A stretch of 64,000 nt of DNA from Gracilaria vermiculophylla (Eukaryota; Rhodophyta; Florideophyceae; Gracilariales; Gracilariaceae): contig JAHNZQ020000172.1 in assembly GCA_019155205.2 (NCBI GenBank), positions 2,039,197 through 2,103,196 of the forward strand, in the 5' to 3' direction. Made by a program: the position numbers and the translations under genes. Below are positions 42,395 to 53,882 of the stretch, in pieces; positions within the stretch are counted from its first letter, which is position 1, and each line of letters starts with the position of its first letter. The notes beneath the pieces are model-generated. The model was not told the origin of the DNA and did no database searches. It was given only the letters and a program-made list of their open reading frames with translations.

Positions 42395-43357
42395 ATTCAG
42401 TTTTAACTTCAACAAGTTTACGGAAGCAGATTCCTCGCTTCAATTTAGATTTCAAAAGAAAGGCATCGCCCGTATCCTCTCCGCCACTAGAAAGAATCTA
42501 CGTCAGAAAAGTACAGCAAAACATTGCTACAGCGTCACACCCCTCCTCCCCACATGCGTGATTCTGCGAAGCCCAACGTCACCGGCAATGTGGGAAGAAC
42601 CGGAAGTCATGTTTGGAAAGCACGCTTCACAGTTATCTGAAGTATTATGGGAAGGAATTTACAACTTCATCGTAAAGCGTAATCACATAATAAGAAGCCC
42701 GATAGACGAGCACTTCATGTCACAGCATGCGCAACGCTATGCAGCCGCCAGTTACTGGAAATGTGGCGGACTTTTGGATTTCGTATTTTTTATTGATGGG
42801 ACAGTCATAGACATAGCCAGGCCAAAAGGGGTTGGCGTTCAGAAGTTAGTCTTTAATGGTCACAAAAAAAACGTGCGCTCAATTTTCAAGTAATCATTAA
42901 CCCTTATGGACTCATTCATCACACATACGGGCATATAGAAGGCCGCCGCCATTACTGGACATTGTACAAAAAAAATGGAGTCGAAGAACATCTACCAAAC
43001 ATTCCCGATCTAAACAGATTGAGATACTGCATATATGGAGACTCAGGATGTAACAAGCGCTGGTTCTTAAAATTTTCTTTCCAGGGAGGCAGCCTCACTG
43101 CTATTCAGCACGCGATTAATAAACATTTGTCATCCGTTTGCACCACCGTGGAGTGGGTCTTCAAGGAAGTGAAGTTGTACTTTACTACTGTGAACTACAA
43201 CCAGAACTTGAAAGTCTTTGCGTGGCTGGTAGAGTCACTGTACTTTGCGGCTATACTGCTCACTAACATCCGCAATTATGTGTTCATGAATCAAATCGTA
43301 AAGTACTTTGACTGCTCACCACCATTGTTAGAGCAATACCTTGTCCATCGTTCCTAA
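42395..43357 (+). pseudogene. Harbinger transposase H2, one homopolymer frameshift
   Basis: Collinear with Harbinger transposases from a frame opening near 42395 (FRFQKKGIARIL) through MWEEPEVMFGK..SQLSEVLWEG, FIDGTVIDIARPKG (first Asp), NPYGLIHHTYGHIEGRRHYW, IYGDSGCNKR (second Asp), VEWVFKEVK (Glu) and FDCSPPLLEQYL at the end. The only break I see is in a run of eight A at about 42864-42871, where nine A would keep one frame. This is a typical place for a real slip or a sequencing error. All catalytic acids are present. Confidence 0.82.
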
Positions 43358-43565
43358 GCTGATTTTCAGTCAACGAAAGAGTGCCATAGAGATAATTTCA
43401 AGAATTAAAAATATAAGCCTAAGATATCAACCTAGATTCTGTGCAGTAAAAGGAGTGTACTGCTCTCTTCCGAAGTAATTCCGTTTACTTTTTAGCTGAG
43501 GCAGCACTCAAAAGCTTGTACTTTTCAATTTTGAGCTTTTGGGCCTTCTGACGGACTTTCTTACG

Positions 43566-44115
43566 CTACTGTCTCTCACGATTGCGCTCTTCTCGGTCTG
43601 CTATCGTACTCTCTGGCTCAAAGTTCAGTCGTTCACGCTCCCACGCAATTTGAGCTAGATCTGCTTTACGTAAATTGAGCACCAAAGCGATCCATCTTTC
43701 CGCTTGAGTCCGTGCGGAAACTTCTGTTGGTCTTCTTTGGAGGCGGACTCGTTTCATTGCCGGTTTTTTGAACCTCGCTTCCTGGTCATCTCCCTCTTGT
43801 ACTCATCTCCACTATCTCTTCACCAATTCTTTCTTTTTCATATTCTTCCGCCTGATGAGTTTCCTTTTCCATTCTCTTCGCGGTAATCAGGTCATCACGT
43901 TCCTCCTTCACTTTTGTAAGCAGCTCTTTGATTTCTCCCATCTCCCCGCCAACCTCTGACATACGCTGATTGATAGCATCGCCTTTATCGAACTGCTCCT
44001 GAAGTCTTCTGTAACGGTCCCGCACTGTCTTCTAAGTGACCTTCTTCGTATTATGTAGGATAGCATTGATATTTGTAGCAGCCTCTTCTTAACAAGTCTA
44101 AAGCTTACCATGGGC
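43566..44115 (-). pseudogene. Harbinger H2 partner protein, Myb/SANT-like
   Basis: On minus: EEAATNINAILHNTKKVT, a stop, KTVRDRYRRLQEQFDKGD, then a coiled-coil-like acidic/basic region (EIKELLTKVKEERDDL) to 43786. Pieces down to 43566 continue with Arg- and Glu-rich text. The T.KTVRDRY..L...F pattern fits the Myb/SANT-like proteins of Harbinger elements. It is interrupted by at least one TAG. Confidence 0.6.
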
Positions 44116-44244
44116 TGCTATGTGTGATTTTGACGCCGAAAGTTCTCGGAGTATGGCGAGATCTTCTGCTGGACTGAAGTGAGAGTAGCACCTGGTGTTT
44201 GGACGGTTGAGTTCGGATAATGACAGCTAGAGGATAGCATTAAC

Positions 44245-44553
44245 TGTTAGAAAAACAGATGAGCTATTTGCGCTATACTCTCTTGTGACAGGGCGCACAG
44301 TTCACCATTTGAACTATCAACACGCCCCCTCGCCCTGTACTTTCTTACAGAACAAGACCTCAAGCTTACAGTAACCACTTTTGACCACTGCTCTACACAT
44401 GTACCATTTCTCAGGCTAAGGTCACTTCTGCGAATTGAACCCGAGGTCCCAGCGTTTAGCTGGGCCCATAACCTGTTGGAAAAACGGATGAGCTATTTGC
44501 GCTATACTCTCTTGTGACACAGGGCGCACAGTTCACCATTGGAACCATCAACA
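44245..44553 (-). mobile_element. TRIM (miniature LTR retrotransposon), complete, 309 bp
   Basis: Direct terminal repeats 44245-44322 (78 bp) and 44474-44553 (80 bp), beginning TGTT and ending AACA, are flanked by a perfect TTAAC duplication (44240-44244, 44554-44558). Next to the right repeat the minus strand reads GGTTATGGGCCCAGC, a primer site complementary to the inside of initiator tRNA-Met. A purine-rich tract (GGGCGAGGGGGCG) abuts the other repeat. There is no coding capacity, so it must be moved by proteins of another element. Confidence 0.85.
44459..44473 (-). other. Half-tRNA type primer-binding site of the TRIM
   Basis: The plus strand reads gctgggcccataacc, which is the anticodon stem-loop sequence of eukaryotic initiator tRNA-Met (CAT anticodon inside). 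The element RNA is the minus strand, so it would pair with that internal tRNA segment, as in Drosophila copia and yeast Ty5 which use a cleaved tRNA. It starts directly after the terminal AACA of the LTR. Confidence 0.75.
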
Positions 44554-44859
44554 TTAACTTCCGCCATGAGCCCGGATCTGCAGGCGAGAACTTCTGCCGC
44601 TTGATGGAGATGCAATCATAGTCGGGCTGCGCTAAAGTAGTATGTAGAGCTAAAAATTGGCGACAATTTCCAGACAGCTGTCATAGGTTGCCGCGCTTTT
44701 GTTTCGCGCGGACTTTCACTAACTAAGCACTTTCCAGCTACATTGTTCACAACACAGTTGCAGAATTCTGTATCATTTATACAGCTGTCACAGGCATTGC
44801 GGAATTCTCAGAAATGGTTTCAGAATTCTGTTTTGCGTAATTTCTCTAAAATAGCTGAT

Positions 44860-45878
44860 ACTTTATTGCTATATCATCGTTAACAAACGAAACGTGAAAC
44901 AGAAATATTAGCAACGGGTATCAATGCACATTACATACTACTAGCGCAGGGCCTACAATTTTACGTAGTTAGTCAGTTTTTGTGCATAAACACGTTCTCT
45001 GAGGAACCTAAACCGCTTTTCAGTATCGCAACAGGATCTAAACAATTCTCAAATGTAATAAAAGACTGAAAATACTTTAAAGCAGGCGGAATAATCTACG
45101 AATATCCTTGCAGCTGATGTTTCACGCCAAAAAATGAATTTAGGCAATATCCGTCCCATTCAGTTGCCAATGATTCTGTTGAAGAAAATGATCCAGGAAC
45201 TCCAGTATAAGATTCGTTTTATTTTTGAAAAGGCTCCGAAATAACTTTGTTAAATGAAATTTTCAATTCCGAAAGGTTGGATAAAATATGAAATTTCATA
45301 CCTGTAATGGAATAAAAAACTGTAAAGTCGACAATGGGCGAAAATACTCATTCTTCGCCCGCGCGTTTTTTGTAACAGTAACTACTCTAGAACATGGTGG
45401 AAAATGGGAAGTTTTCTGCAGTATGTTGCATATAAATGGGTCATTATTATTTGAAAGACTTGTGATGAAATTTATCAAATGTATTTTTATGTTAAAATAT
45501 ATGTTATTTTCGTGTACAACGATGAAGATCAATTATCTATTAAAATAAAGTTGCGAAATTAGAGGCGACTCAGATAGGGTACTTTTTATTGGTATGCCAT
45601 AGATGTTATTTGTCAACAAGCATTTCGTCCTTCAGAAAGTGTAATAGAATGGAAGAAATACTTTTGTGGAAAGCATAAAATATACGGACTAAATTTAGAA
45701 GTTTCCGTACCACCAAACGCCTTGGATAGAAATGTATCAGAGCACTCGCCTGAGGCCAGTTCTAGTATTGATATAGTTTTTACAAATATTTCAAATCGAA
45801 GAACCTGAAGTGCAGTCCCAGGACTCGGGGTATTCCCGCATATAGGCTCGTACTTTGAGAACTGCAAGAGAGGATTAA
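44860..45878. other. AT-rich stretch without a recognised gene
   Basis: Open frames of 78-93 codons occur on both strands (45288-45548, 45613-45894), with no family resemblance. I see nothing else. Confidence 0.5.
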
Positions 45879-46700
45879 TGTGACTAAGTCCCACGCAAAC
45901 GACCGGTGGCGCGCGTCTTACAAGTGTGGCGCGGGGAATTTCCGGAAAGACCAGTGCCTGGTACAGTGCACGGGTGGGCCCAAATGGCCGGATTTTTATT
46001 TATCGAGTCATTCAATCATTCATTGCAATAGCACTACAGTTCTTAAGGGCGCCGGTGTCCCCGCCGCCACCCTCTGGAAAACGAAACCAAGGTCTCGGCT
46101 CTGAACCTTTCACTTACGTCGATATTTGCCTCTCTCGAGGCATATCCCGTCGCGTACTGTTGCTCATCCGCCTTTTTCGCTGAGAGCGCTTATGATGGGG
46201 TATGTTGCCAGTTTCACTGTGCTCGCTCCTTGTATAAAGTTCTGTACGGTTCGCCGTTGTTTTCCATATGGCTACCCCCCCCTCTTTTTCATACGTTGGT
46301 TATGCATCCTCCCCCTTGTGTATCGCGTAACCCGCGCTCCCCCTGTATTTCCCATCTTTTTTTTCTTCCTCACAAGAGGCACCATAAATTCAGACACCCA
46401 CCTAGCGGGGATCTTTCTTATACCTTTCTTGTCATGTGTTGCTGTGGCAACCTCAGCCTTACCCCGGACATTGTCGTGTTGTACCCTTGATATGGCTCTA
46501 CCGCCGAGCTACCTCTGCAGAGGAAGATTAAAACGTCTTCGTGTACTTCCCCAACTTGCTCGCTATTGCACTAACAGTCATCTCTCGAATTAGAAATATC
46601 ACTTGAATGTGTTTCTCCCCTTTGAGGATTTTGCTTGCCGAAGAGTTCCGTGGTATCCACGTTTCCACGGTTTTAAGATGCCGAAGAAGCCCTCTACGAC
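45879..46700 (+). repeat. Possible 5' LTR or leader of gypsy family C
   Basis: Lies directly upstream of family C gag and starts TGTGACTAAGTCCC at about 45879. It contains a TATA-like TATAAAG (46233-46239). No second copy is available in the window, so the limits and the LTR assignment are inferred from position only. Frames here (46126-46593) are Phe/Pro-rich and probably not coding. Confidence 0.3.
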
Positions 46701-46762
46701 GGAGCCTTTAAATAATTGCAGTCGCTCCCACCAAAGCGGTTCTCAACCTGGCAACTGGTGCC

Positions 46763-48291
46763 ATGGCGGATCCTAATCCGTTCTGGATCGATTTTAGTCG
46801 CGATAGCTCCCAAAGTTTTTGGGAAATGATTCGAAAAGACGAGATCTCCCCCAAGCTTTGCTGGATAGTCTCACACATGGTGCTGAATCGTCTACGGCGA
46901 TTCTTGCCGAAGCGGTTGTCCGCACAGCACCTGTTACTAATGGAAGTTCCCAGGTCGGGGACCTGGTAAGGTAGTTTCGCCCACGAAACTCTTTTGAGGG
47001 AGTTCGACATCCTTCGGGGGGATGTTGAGGCTAGCTTTGTAAAGGAGGTGTTCGAGGACATGCGTTTTTTAAGGTCTGATTTTAACACCGTACTGGAATG
47101 GTTCGATGGACCGGCCGCCTTTGTAGAAGAGGTTGAAACCCGTTATAACCGGTTTCGATCACATCTTGAGACGTTTGAAAAGGCACCTCTGACGGACCCG
47201 CCAATCCCGAACGGGACAGCTGCAGTCTCTCAACAAGTGGATAAGAGAAAGATGCCGAAGAATCACCGTAAGCGGAAGCCAAAAAGGCACGTGCATTCCC
47301 AGTTTGAGGACATCTTGAGTTTTTTGAGTTCTTTACCGAGTGATTCGGAAGGTTCTGAGAGCTCGGAGTCTGATGCTGGTGATCCTAAAGGGCGATCATT
47401 CTGCCCAAGCGGTTGTCGGCTACTGTTTGTGCCATTTGTTCAGGTGAAAATGGCAGGAGGCACCTTTATCTTAAGGAGTTGAAGCCAATGAACTAAATGT
47501 GTCGAAAGCTTTTGTCTTACCTGTAATACGGGCTGGAAGATTCCTCGATGGAAAGAATACCTCGTTACACGGGAAGAGGGCGGGATTGCATCAGGATAAA
47601 GTAACTCACACTGCGTAACGAGACCTTTTCTGGAGAAGGTCCAACAATGATACTGGACTTTTTGGCGCGATTTGTTCCCGAAACCGAAGTATTCGGCATG
47701 ACCGATATGAAAGCCTACATTACTTTGCCGTATTTCTTACGGGGGGTGGCTGCTGACAAATATATCTATGACATAAGTTCACGACGAGCCTCGGGAGGAG
47801 GGATACGTTGCAGGGCGGAAGCAATGACGTACCTGCTGCGTTCCTATGCCACCAACTAGGCGATTCAGTCCGCCATCCTCGCTCTGCGAGATACTCGCTA
47901 GGAGGACGGAGAGACGGAAACTGACTAATTGGTACGCCTTAACAAGGCTTTACACCTTCGTTATGATATCTATCCTGCTACTGAGTATAGCAACATTATT
48001 ATCGATGGGTTGAACACCGCGATCAACACCTTGGGTGCCCAATATCGGGAAGAGAAGCCGAGGCTCGGTTACGTGGAGATAGTACAGTACGCAAGAGCCA
48101 AAGGCGATGCGCTACGTGCTCGCCACCCTCTGCAGTGGTCAAAGTCTGCTAAGGCATTGGCTATGGAGAACAAGTCTCTATTACTTTCTTTCATTATTGA
48201 GAAGCAGTCCCAACCGGGGTATGTCACTGTTTACATTGTCCGAGGCGATGATCTGTTTTTCAATGCTTCAGAGATCCCGTCTATGACGTAG
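46763..48291 (+). pseudogene. Family C gag
   Basis: Plus-strand pieces in gag order: a helical N-terminal part (46763-46969, then 46994-47482 with FVEEVETRYNRFRSHLETFE), a basic segment (KNHRKRKPKRH), an acidic-serine segment (SDSEGSESSESDAGD), then the capsid core (47647-47859, FLARFVPETEVFGMTDMKAYITLPYFL) and 47929-48291. Stops at 46967-46969 and later break it. Confidence 0.65.
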
Positions 48292-48913
48292 GGGATGTAC
48301 GAGGCCACGCGAGATAATGTAGCAAACTAGGCTGGTGAAGGACAGGTTTCGACCCTTCATGTTCCGTTTCAATACAGTTATACTTGTAGCCAACGATCAG
48401 GCTGGCCGAACTCCGTTCAACCAGCCACAATGCTCGAGATATTGCCCGGCGTCGCGTGGTAGGGTTTATCTTCCATCTATGCTAGGCCCACGCTCACACT
48501 TCCCCGCCAAGTCTCTTCTCACGCCGAGAGCTGCTATCGATCGCAGCCAACTACGAGGCCCTCACTCGAGAGGAAAAGGCATCGGTCCCCATTGCGTCCT
48601 ATCTCCGTAGCGAATCAGAATTCATCGTAGGCCCGCCAAATCCACTCATGAAGCATGAACTGGTGAGACTGGTACAGATTCCATCGAAGAAAGCTGAAAT
48701 AAACTTTGCCTCGGCGGGATACCTCGGCGAAAATTGACCAGCCCTCATTACGGGGGAGACTAAGTGATCCATTCAGGACGTATTGAACCAGGAAAACTAA
48801 CCGCGAGAGTCTCCCTTCCGGGAGGGGCGTCCACCAGGGCAAGGTATGTAACGCTAGAGGCGCGGCAGCCTCGCTCCCCGGTGAATATCCTGTCAAGGAA
48901 GAACTCTGCAGAC

Positions 48914-49354
48914 ATGGACTCGGAACACGTAGCTGTTTTTCGTCTACCGTGGACTCTGGTGAAACATCACCGATTCCAGGGCAAATTTCTTGTAATGGCA
49001 AATCTAAATTATACGGTATACGGCGACTTTGGCCAAAGCCTCTATTTTTTAGTATTGGGTCTGACAGTGCTAGATACTGGCGCACGCCCCAAATTTGTTG
49101 AATATGTATTGATCCCGCAATTGCAGTCTCGAATCCGTTATGAAACGGGGCATGACATCTTGGACACGAACAATAACCCATTGAAAACGGTGGGAATCTG
49201 CGAATTAGTCGTACTTCTGGGAAACGTAATGGTGAACCTCGACTTTATGGTGTGCCAATCGTTGGCAGCCCCAGTGATATTAGAATGTGTCCACCACGAC
49301 CGCTTTATCGATGTCATTCGGTCCCGCCAATGGCGTGTACAATTGGAAAGTTGA
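48914..49354 (+). pseudogene. Family C protease
   Basis: The frame contains LTVLDTGARPKFVEYVLIPQL, with the aspartic protease motif intact, and later a LAAPVILECVHHDRF block that aligns with the CILGT block of family A. The frame 48764-49354 is open, but its first 50 codons are not clearly part of the element protein. Confidence 0.7.
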
Positions 49355-49899
49355 TCCTTCGCTCCAATTGCTCGTCGCAACTTTGAAGAGTGCCTCTCAG
49401 AAGTGGATAGCGCTACCTGCTGCGCAGGATCCTTCCCCCGCCTCGTAGGAATCAACAAAGATCTAAGTAGCTTCTCCGATCCGGACCCAGCAGGAACACA
49501 AGTTATGGTAGATGGCAACTCCCGGCAACTCGATGTACGGATTTTTTAACCCTTTCCTTTCTCGTACAAGAAATATAGATTAGCCGTTGCGAAAGGGAGC
49601 ATGCAGGAGACTTCAGATACTTCTTTTCGCATCTTGATTGCCAAACATGGTAGCGTTCCCCAATATCTGGGGAAGAACTAACTCACTGGCTCAGTCACGC
49701 CACACTCACTGGTAATGGTCCCAATAAGGATGACTGCAGCCTAAATCCTCGGGATCTTTACCGATGACAGAGCCCCAAAAAGGATTAGGGCCGGGTATCT
49801 GGTAGGGGAGATGATATCTCGTACCCACGAATGAGAGTATTTGCCTGACAATAGCAAAGGGAGAGGCCAGTAAGGGAGGAAACCGCACGCCGACAAGCT

Positions 49900-50800
49900 T
49901 TGAAGTGGTGCACCCTCAGAAGGCACCCGAGAAACTCGACCGTGGACACACTTTAAAGTCACACGGAGACCGCCTCCGCAATATGCTGCGAGAAATCATC
50001 ACGACGTGGTACGGCTTCCTTGGGAAGATTACTGTAACAAAGCACAGTAATGATCTGCAGTCGGACTCAAGGCCAGTGGCGCAACACCAGTTCACGGCCT
50101 GAACAAATGCTCGAGAGGAATAACAGTTCCGAATAGACAAGAAGCTTCGCGCAGGTCTGATTGAGAGTGCGCAGTCCCCTTGGGCACTTTTAGTCGTACT
50201 GGCTCTGAAGTCTCCAGGAACTTGGTGGTTCTGCGTCGACTATCGCCGGCTCAATGCCGTGATGATACGCGATGCGAACCCTATTCCTCGCATGCACGAG
50301 TGTATCGACTCCCTCGCAAGAGACACCGAGTGTACAGCCTGAGATGCAAAAATAGGGCTACTGGAGAGTCCACATTTGGGAAGAAGACCGCCACAAAACT
50401 GCGTTTGTCTGCTCTATTGGCTCCTACCGTTTGAGGCGGATGCCCTTTGGGCCATGCAATGCCTTTGCTTCGTTCTAGAGAGCCATGGAAACATTTTGAA
50501 GCTGCTTTAAGTGGCATAAATGTCTCGTGTATCTGGATGACATCGTCGTCCTCTCAGATAACCTGGATGACCACCCCTCTTCATGTGAGGGACGTCATTA
50601 TCGTTTTAAAAGATGCACAGGTGACCCTCAGACTGAGAACTTGCAAGTTTATCACAGAGACAGTAAGGAACATGGGGCAAATAATCCGTCCCGAACAGTT
50701 GTCGATCGAAGAACCTCGTGAAAAATCCATGGCCATGTCAAAGGAACCCAGATCGCAAACAGAACCACGCTACGTTTTAGGGATAGTGAACGTCTAGAAA
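49900..50800 (+). pseudogene. Family C reverse transcriptase
   Basis: RT blocks are spread over the three frames: FCVDYRRLNAVMIRDANPIPRM at about 50230-50290 and KCLVYLDDIVVLSDNL at 50518-50565, where the YLDD motif is intact. Frameshifts every 100-200 bp make it non-functional. Confidence 0.7.
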
Positions 50801-50849
50801 TGGTTCATCTCAAGTTTCTCGGATGTTGCCGCGCCTCCCCACGCGTTGC

Positions 50850-51200
50850 TGTCGAAGGGTCATCCAACGAAACTGAAACCCGTTGCATCCTCTCAAACGG
50901 ATGCTTTCAACTCCCTTAGGGAAGTGGCCATTTCAGCATCAATCTTTTCGTTACCCAAACCCGGTCTTCTCTACTCCATTTACACGGATTCGAGCGACTG
51001 CCAGAGTTGTTGTGCTTTCGGAAACACAGCTCTGAGGGTGGGGGGGAACGATACCTAATCGGCTATTGGTCACGCTCGCGCAATGAAAACGAGCAAAACC
51101 ATCCCGTAATGGAGAAGGAATTCCTCGCAGTCCTATGGGCATTATCCACCCTTCGCCCACATCGTAGAGGGAAGCTTTTTACAGTTTAGACGGATTACTC
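50850..51200 (+). pseudogene. Family C RNase H
   Basis: Frame pieces include the RT-RNase H connection (ATARVVVLSE-like text) and then NHPVMEKEFLAVLWALSTLRPH at about 51095-51160, the classical RNase H block, then TDYSS.RSFLN after a stop. Confidence 0.65.
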
Positions 51201-51499
51201 CTCACCGAGGTCGTTTTTGAACATTTCGGATCCTTCAGGCCGTTTCAAGCGATGGAGATTCTGCATAGCAGAATACGACTTCCAAATCGCATACAAAAAA
51301 AGGTGAACATAACACCGAGTTCCACGCCCTGTCGCGCCTTTCCACTACAGGGGAAGCACTTCCTTCAGAGGACGAAGTAATTCTGTGTTTAAAGGCAGAA
51401 TCACCTGGTCCGCAAATTATAGACCCCACGAAACCAGAGTAGCCAGTCGAATGGGCTTCCGGAGCTCATATTGACAATCTGCTCGCCGAAGGTGCGAGA

Positions 51500-52025
51500 T
51501 ACAATGAACAAACCGTACTGTGGTGATTTCTACCAGTACAAGTGGAGGATATAATCCAAAAACATTTTGCAGATCTATTCTGCACGGAGATACGACCCCG
51601 TATCGACGGTGGCGAACTTCTATCTTTCAGGTTTAATAAAGTCGGGTATCTTATCCGCACCTTCGAAGCCACTTCACAGATCGTGGTTCCTCACATCCGT
51701 CAAACGCGAGTGTTGCACCTTTTGCATTACGCGAACGTCAGCGCCTACGCTGGCGGTAGGAAGCTCTACATGACCCTCAGGAGTGACGTTTACTGGCACA
51801 CCATGGTGGTAGACTGATACAAAAAATTTTATGTTTCTGCACAGAGTTTGCGGAGAACATGTTGAAGCTCCGTAAACACACAAGAAAACTCTCGCTTTTC
51901 CCCGCACGGGCCGCGCTTGCGTTTGTTAAGATCTACACCGCCGGTTTAGTCACCACGTCCCAGAGAGACAAATAGTTCCTTCTCGATATCGCAGACCGGT
52001 TCTCAAAACAAATTCGAACTTTCTG
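51500..52025 (+). pseudogene. Family C integrase, upstream half
   Basis: Fragments of the zinc domain (HYANVSAYAGGRKLYMTLRSDVYWHTMV, 51720-51815) and the start of the core (FLLDIADRFSKQIRTF, ending at 52025). The first catalytic block is altered (FVKIYTAG where an Asp is expected). The coding frame is cut at 52025 by the LTR of A2 and continues at 62687. Confidence 0.75.
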
Positions 52026-52392
52026 ACGTACCATGTGTTCGTCTTTCGAGGTGGTAGTGCACATCGTCCGTTACGAATTTTTGTTGACTCCAAAGTTGTG
52101 CGTTCCTAAAAGTGGTCTCTGGTAATTGCTGTGACGAACTGGAGGAATTCTGAAAAGGGATCCGCAAACACTATGCGGAGAGGGAGGTTCACTGAGCGGA
52201 CGATACTTCTACATACCTTGCTACGAGGCGACCTGGGTGTCAGCGGCTAATAAACCTAAGGATATTCGACGAGAGTTTCCGACCAGAAAAATAGACATAG
52301 AATCAAGGGTGCGTGCTTTACCTCCCCCGATTTGGAGTTTGATTGGCTGATTACGTATCACGCCGGGATCCGTCGTTTGCAGGTCTCACTAC
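52026..52392 (-). repeat. Truncated 3' LTR of A2
   Basis: Matches the first ~366 bp of the family A LTR (start TGACGTACC against TGTAGTACC) and breaks off at ctcactac. The U3 end and the polypurine tract are missing. Confidence 0.75.
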
Positions 52393-53878
52393 CGACGGCA
52401 GGCTCGTGCGTCTCCATTGTGGCGGATCCGGGCCCTTAGCTCTTCACGACTCATACTCGTCCCTTTTTCTCGGCGCACTCTGCTTGTGCTGGAGCGCTCG
52501 GAATCCCGATTTCTTCGAGGATCCGTTTTAAGAAACGCTCACGCTTTTGCGTCCACTCGTCCATCTTCATAGAAGACAACACACTTATACGTTTTGCTTC
52601 TGGCCTGTCGTTGTGCTCGGTTTCCCATGAACTCGCTCCTTGCCATGGTGCTCCATACCTGGCCTGCATCCCATCGTCTGTCCTCTCTGCACATTTCACG
52701 ATGGCGTCTTGACGCGGATCCGTCTCCGGTTGGGGATATAACCGCGGGTTGCTCTTCCAGCGGCATTAGGCCATTCTCCTCAGACGCTATGACATATTTG
52801 TTCGCAAGCTTTACAGCTACATTCATCTTCGGAATGACTTCTCCAGCCTTGGCGCCAACGTCTTCGTCCAATCCTGAGGGGTATCACACCTTCAGTGGTG
52901 CGCCGTTCCGCCCAGGGGTACACTTTGACCATCGTGCCACGCGAGTCTTTGTGCCTTTCCAGGACAGACGCGTCAGTCTCCGGTGCCCCGTGGAGGACTA
53001 TGTTGACTATTTAGGACCGTACCTTTAGGCTATAATACTCCACGCCGTACCGGAGGCCGCTTGGAATGACTAGACGCGGAACCGCGTCGAAGCCGTTCGC
53101 GCTCACTGGTTCCACACTCCGGGGCACGATTAAACAGCTCCGACCACAGTGGAATACTGCGACACTTCTTACCTTAGGCGTGCCGAGCAGCACAAGATCC
53201 AGACTCAACTCCAAGAACTCCACCAGAAGGAAAGTGCAGACCAGAAAGCGGGGCGGCCCGGAAGCATCGCCGATGGACGTTCTGCCCTTGCGGCGCTGCC
53301 CTTCGATCCCCGTAACGATAGTCTTTATTGGCTCATTCGCAACCGATCGGGGACGCACCTTGCGGATGAGACCCAAGTGCGGAACGATTTTGGATATTTC
53401 TGCGATTGGCACAACATGGAGCTTCATCAAATGCCATCCGAGAAACGTCCAAAGTATTATCTCAATATGAATGACTCCTGGAGGGACCATTGAGTATCCC
53501 CGCACCGCTATGTGGCAACATTCATCACCTTCGCATATCACACCTTCGAGGTCCTGGATCTCCATGACTCCTCTGGGCGTTTCCTCATATTGATTGCCCC
53601 GGCGGAGTTTGCGGTCGGCGCCCTAATGGCTTATCTTTAGGTAGCGGACGAAGGCTTCCTTTCCTACACCCGGTGCTGCGACGGTCGCCTCTACCGGGGC
53701 TTTTTCGTAGTAGCCAACCGCTGGAGTTTTGCTCTTCTCGTCGGCGTCGATTATCCTGTTTCTGCGCTCATTCGGAATTCAGAACCTGATCAAGTGCACC
53801 TCGTAGAGGGAATTAGAAGCGGAAACCCTGCTACATTACCACCTGCAGGTGACATGGAACAATACGACGGAATTAATT
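52393..53878. other. 1.5-kb segment of unknown origin in A2
   Basis: A1 has no clear counterpart. A plus-strand frame can be followed from about 52860 to 53878 with only three or four stops (YHTFSGAPFRPGVHFD, SLYWLIRNRSGTHLADET, GRFLILIAPAEFAVGAL, RGFFVVANRWSFALLVGVD), while minus frames (53565-53011, 52871-52539) are also open. It could be a second opposite-strand gene of family A deleted from A1, or foreign DNA captured when the 3' LTR was truncated. Not recognised. Confidence 0.4.
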
Positions 53879-53882
53879 AGGT

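Larger units (their letters stand above)
42030..44850 (+). mobile_element. Harbinger/PIF element H2, approximate limits
   Basis: A second Harbinger element with the same convergent two-gene layout as H1. The limits are approximate: repeats of the palindrome cagaattctg cluster near both ends (about 42062, and 44757, 44800, 44827), as subterminal repeats would. Exact terminal repeats and target duplication could not be fixed. A TRIM sits inside it at 44245-44553. Confidence 0.6.

Noticed and set aside
44380..44475. A tRNA-derived SINE reading of the TRIM (GGTTCAA near CCCAG..CTGGG)
   Set aside because: The terminal direct repeats, 5-bp duplication and position of the tRNA match exactly next to the LTR fit a primer-binding site better.
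46126..46593. 155-codon plus frame rich in Phe, Pro and Leu
   Set aside because: It lies in the putative LTR/leader of family C, has no domain and includes pyrimidine-rich low-complexity sequence.
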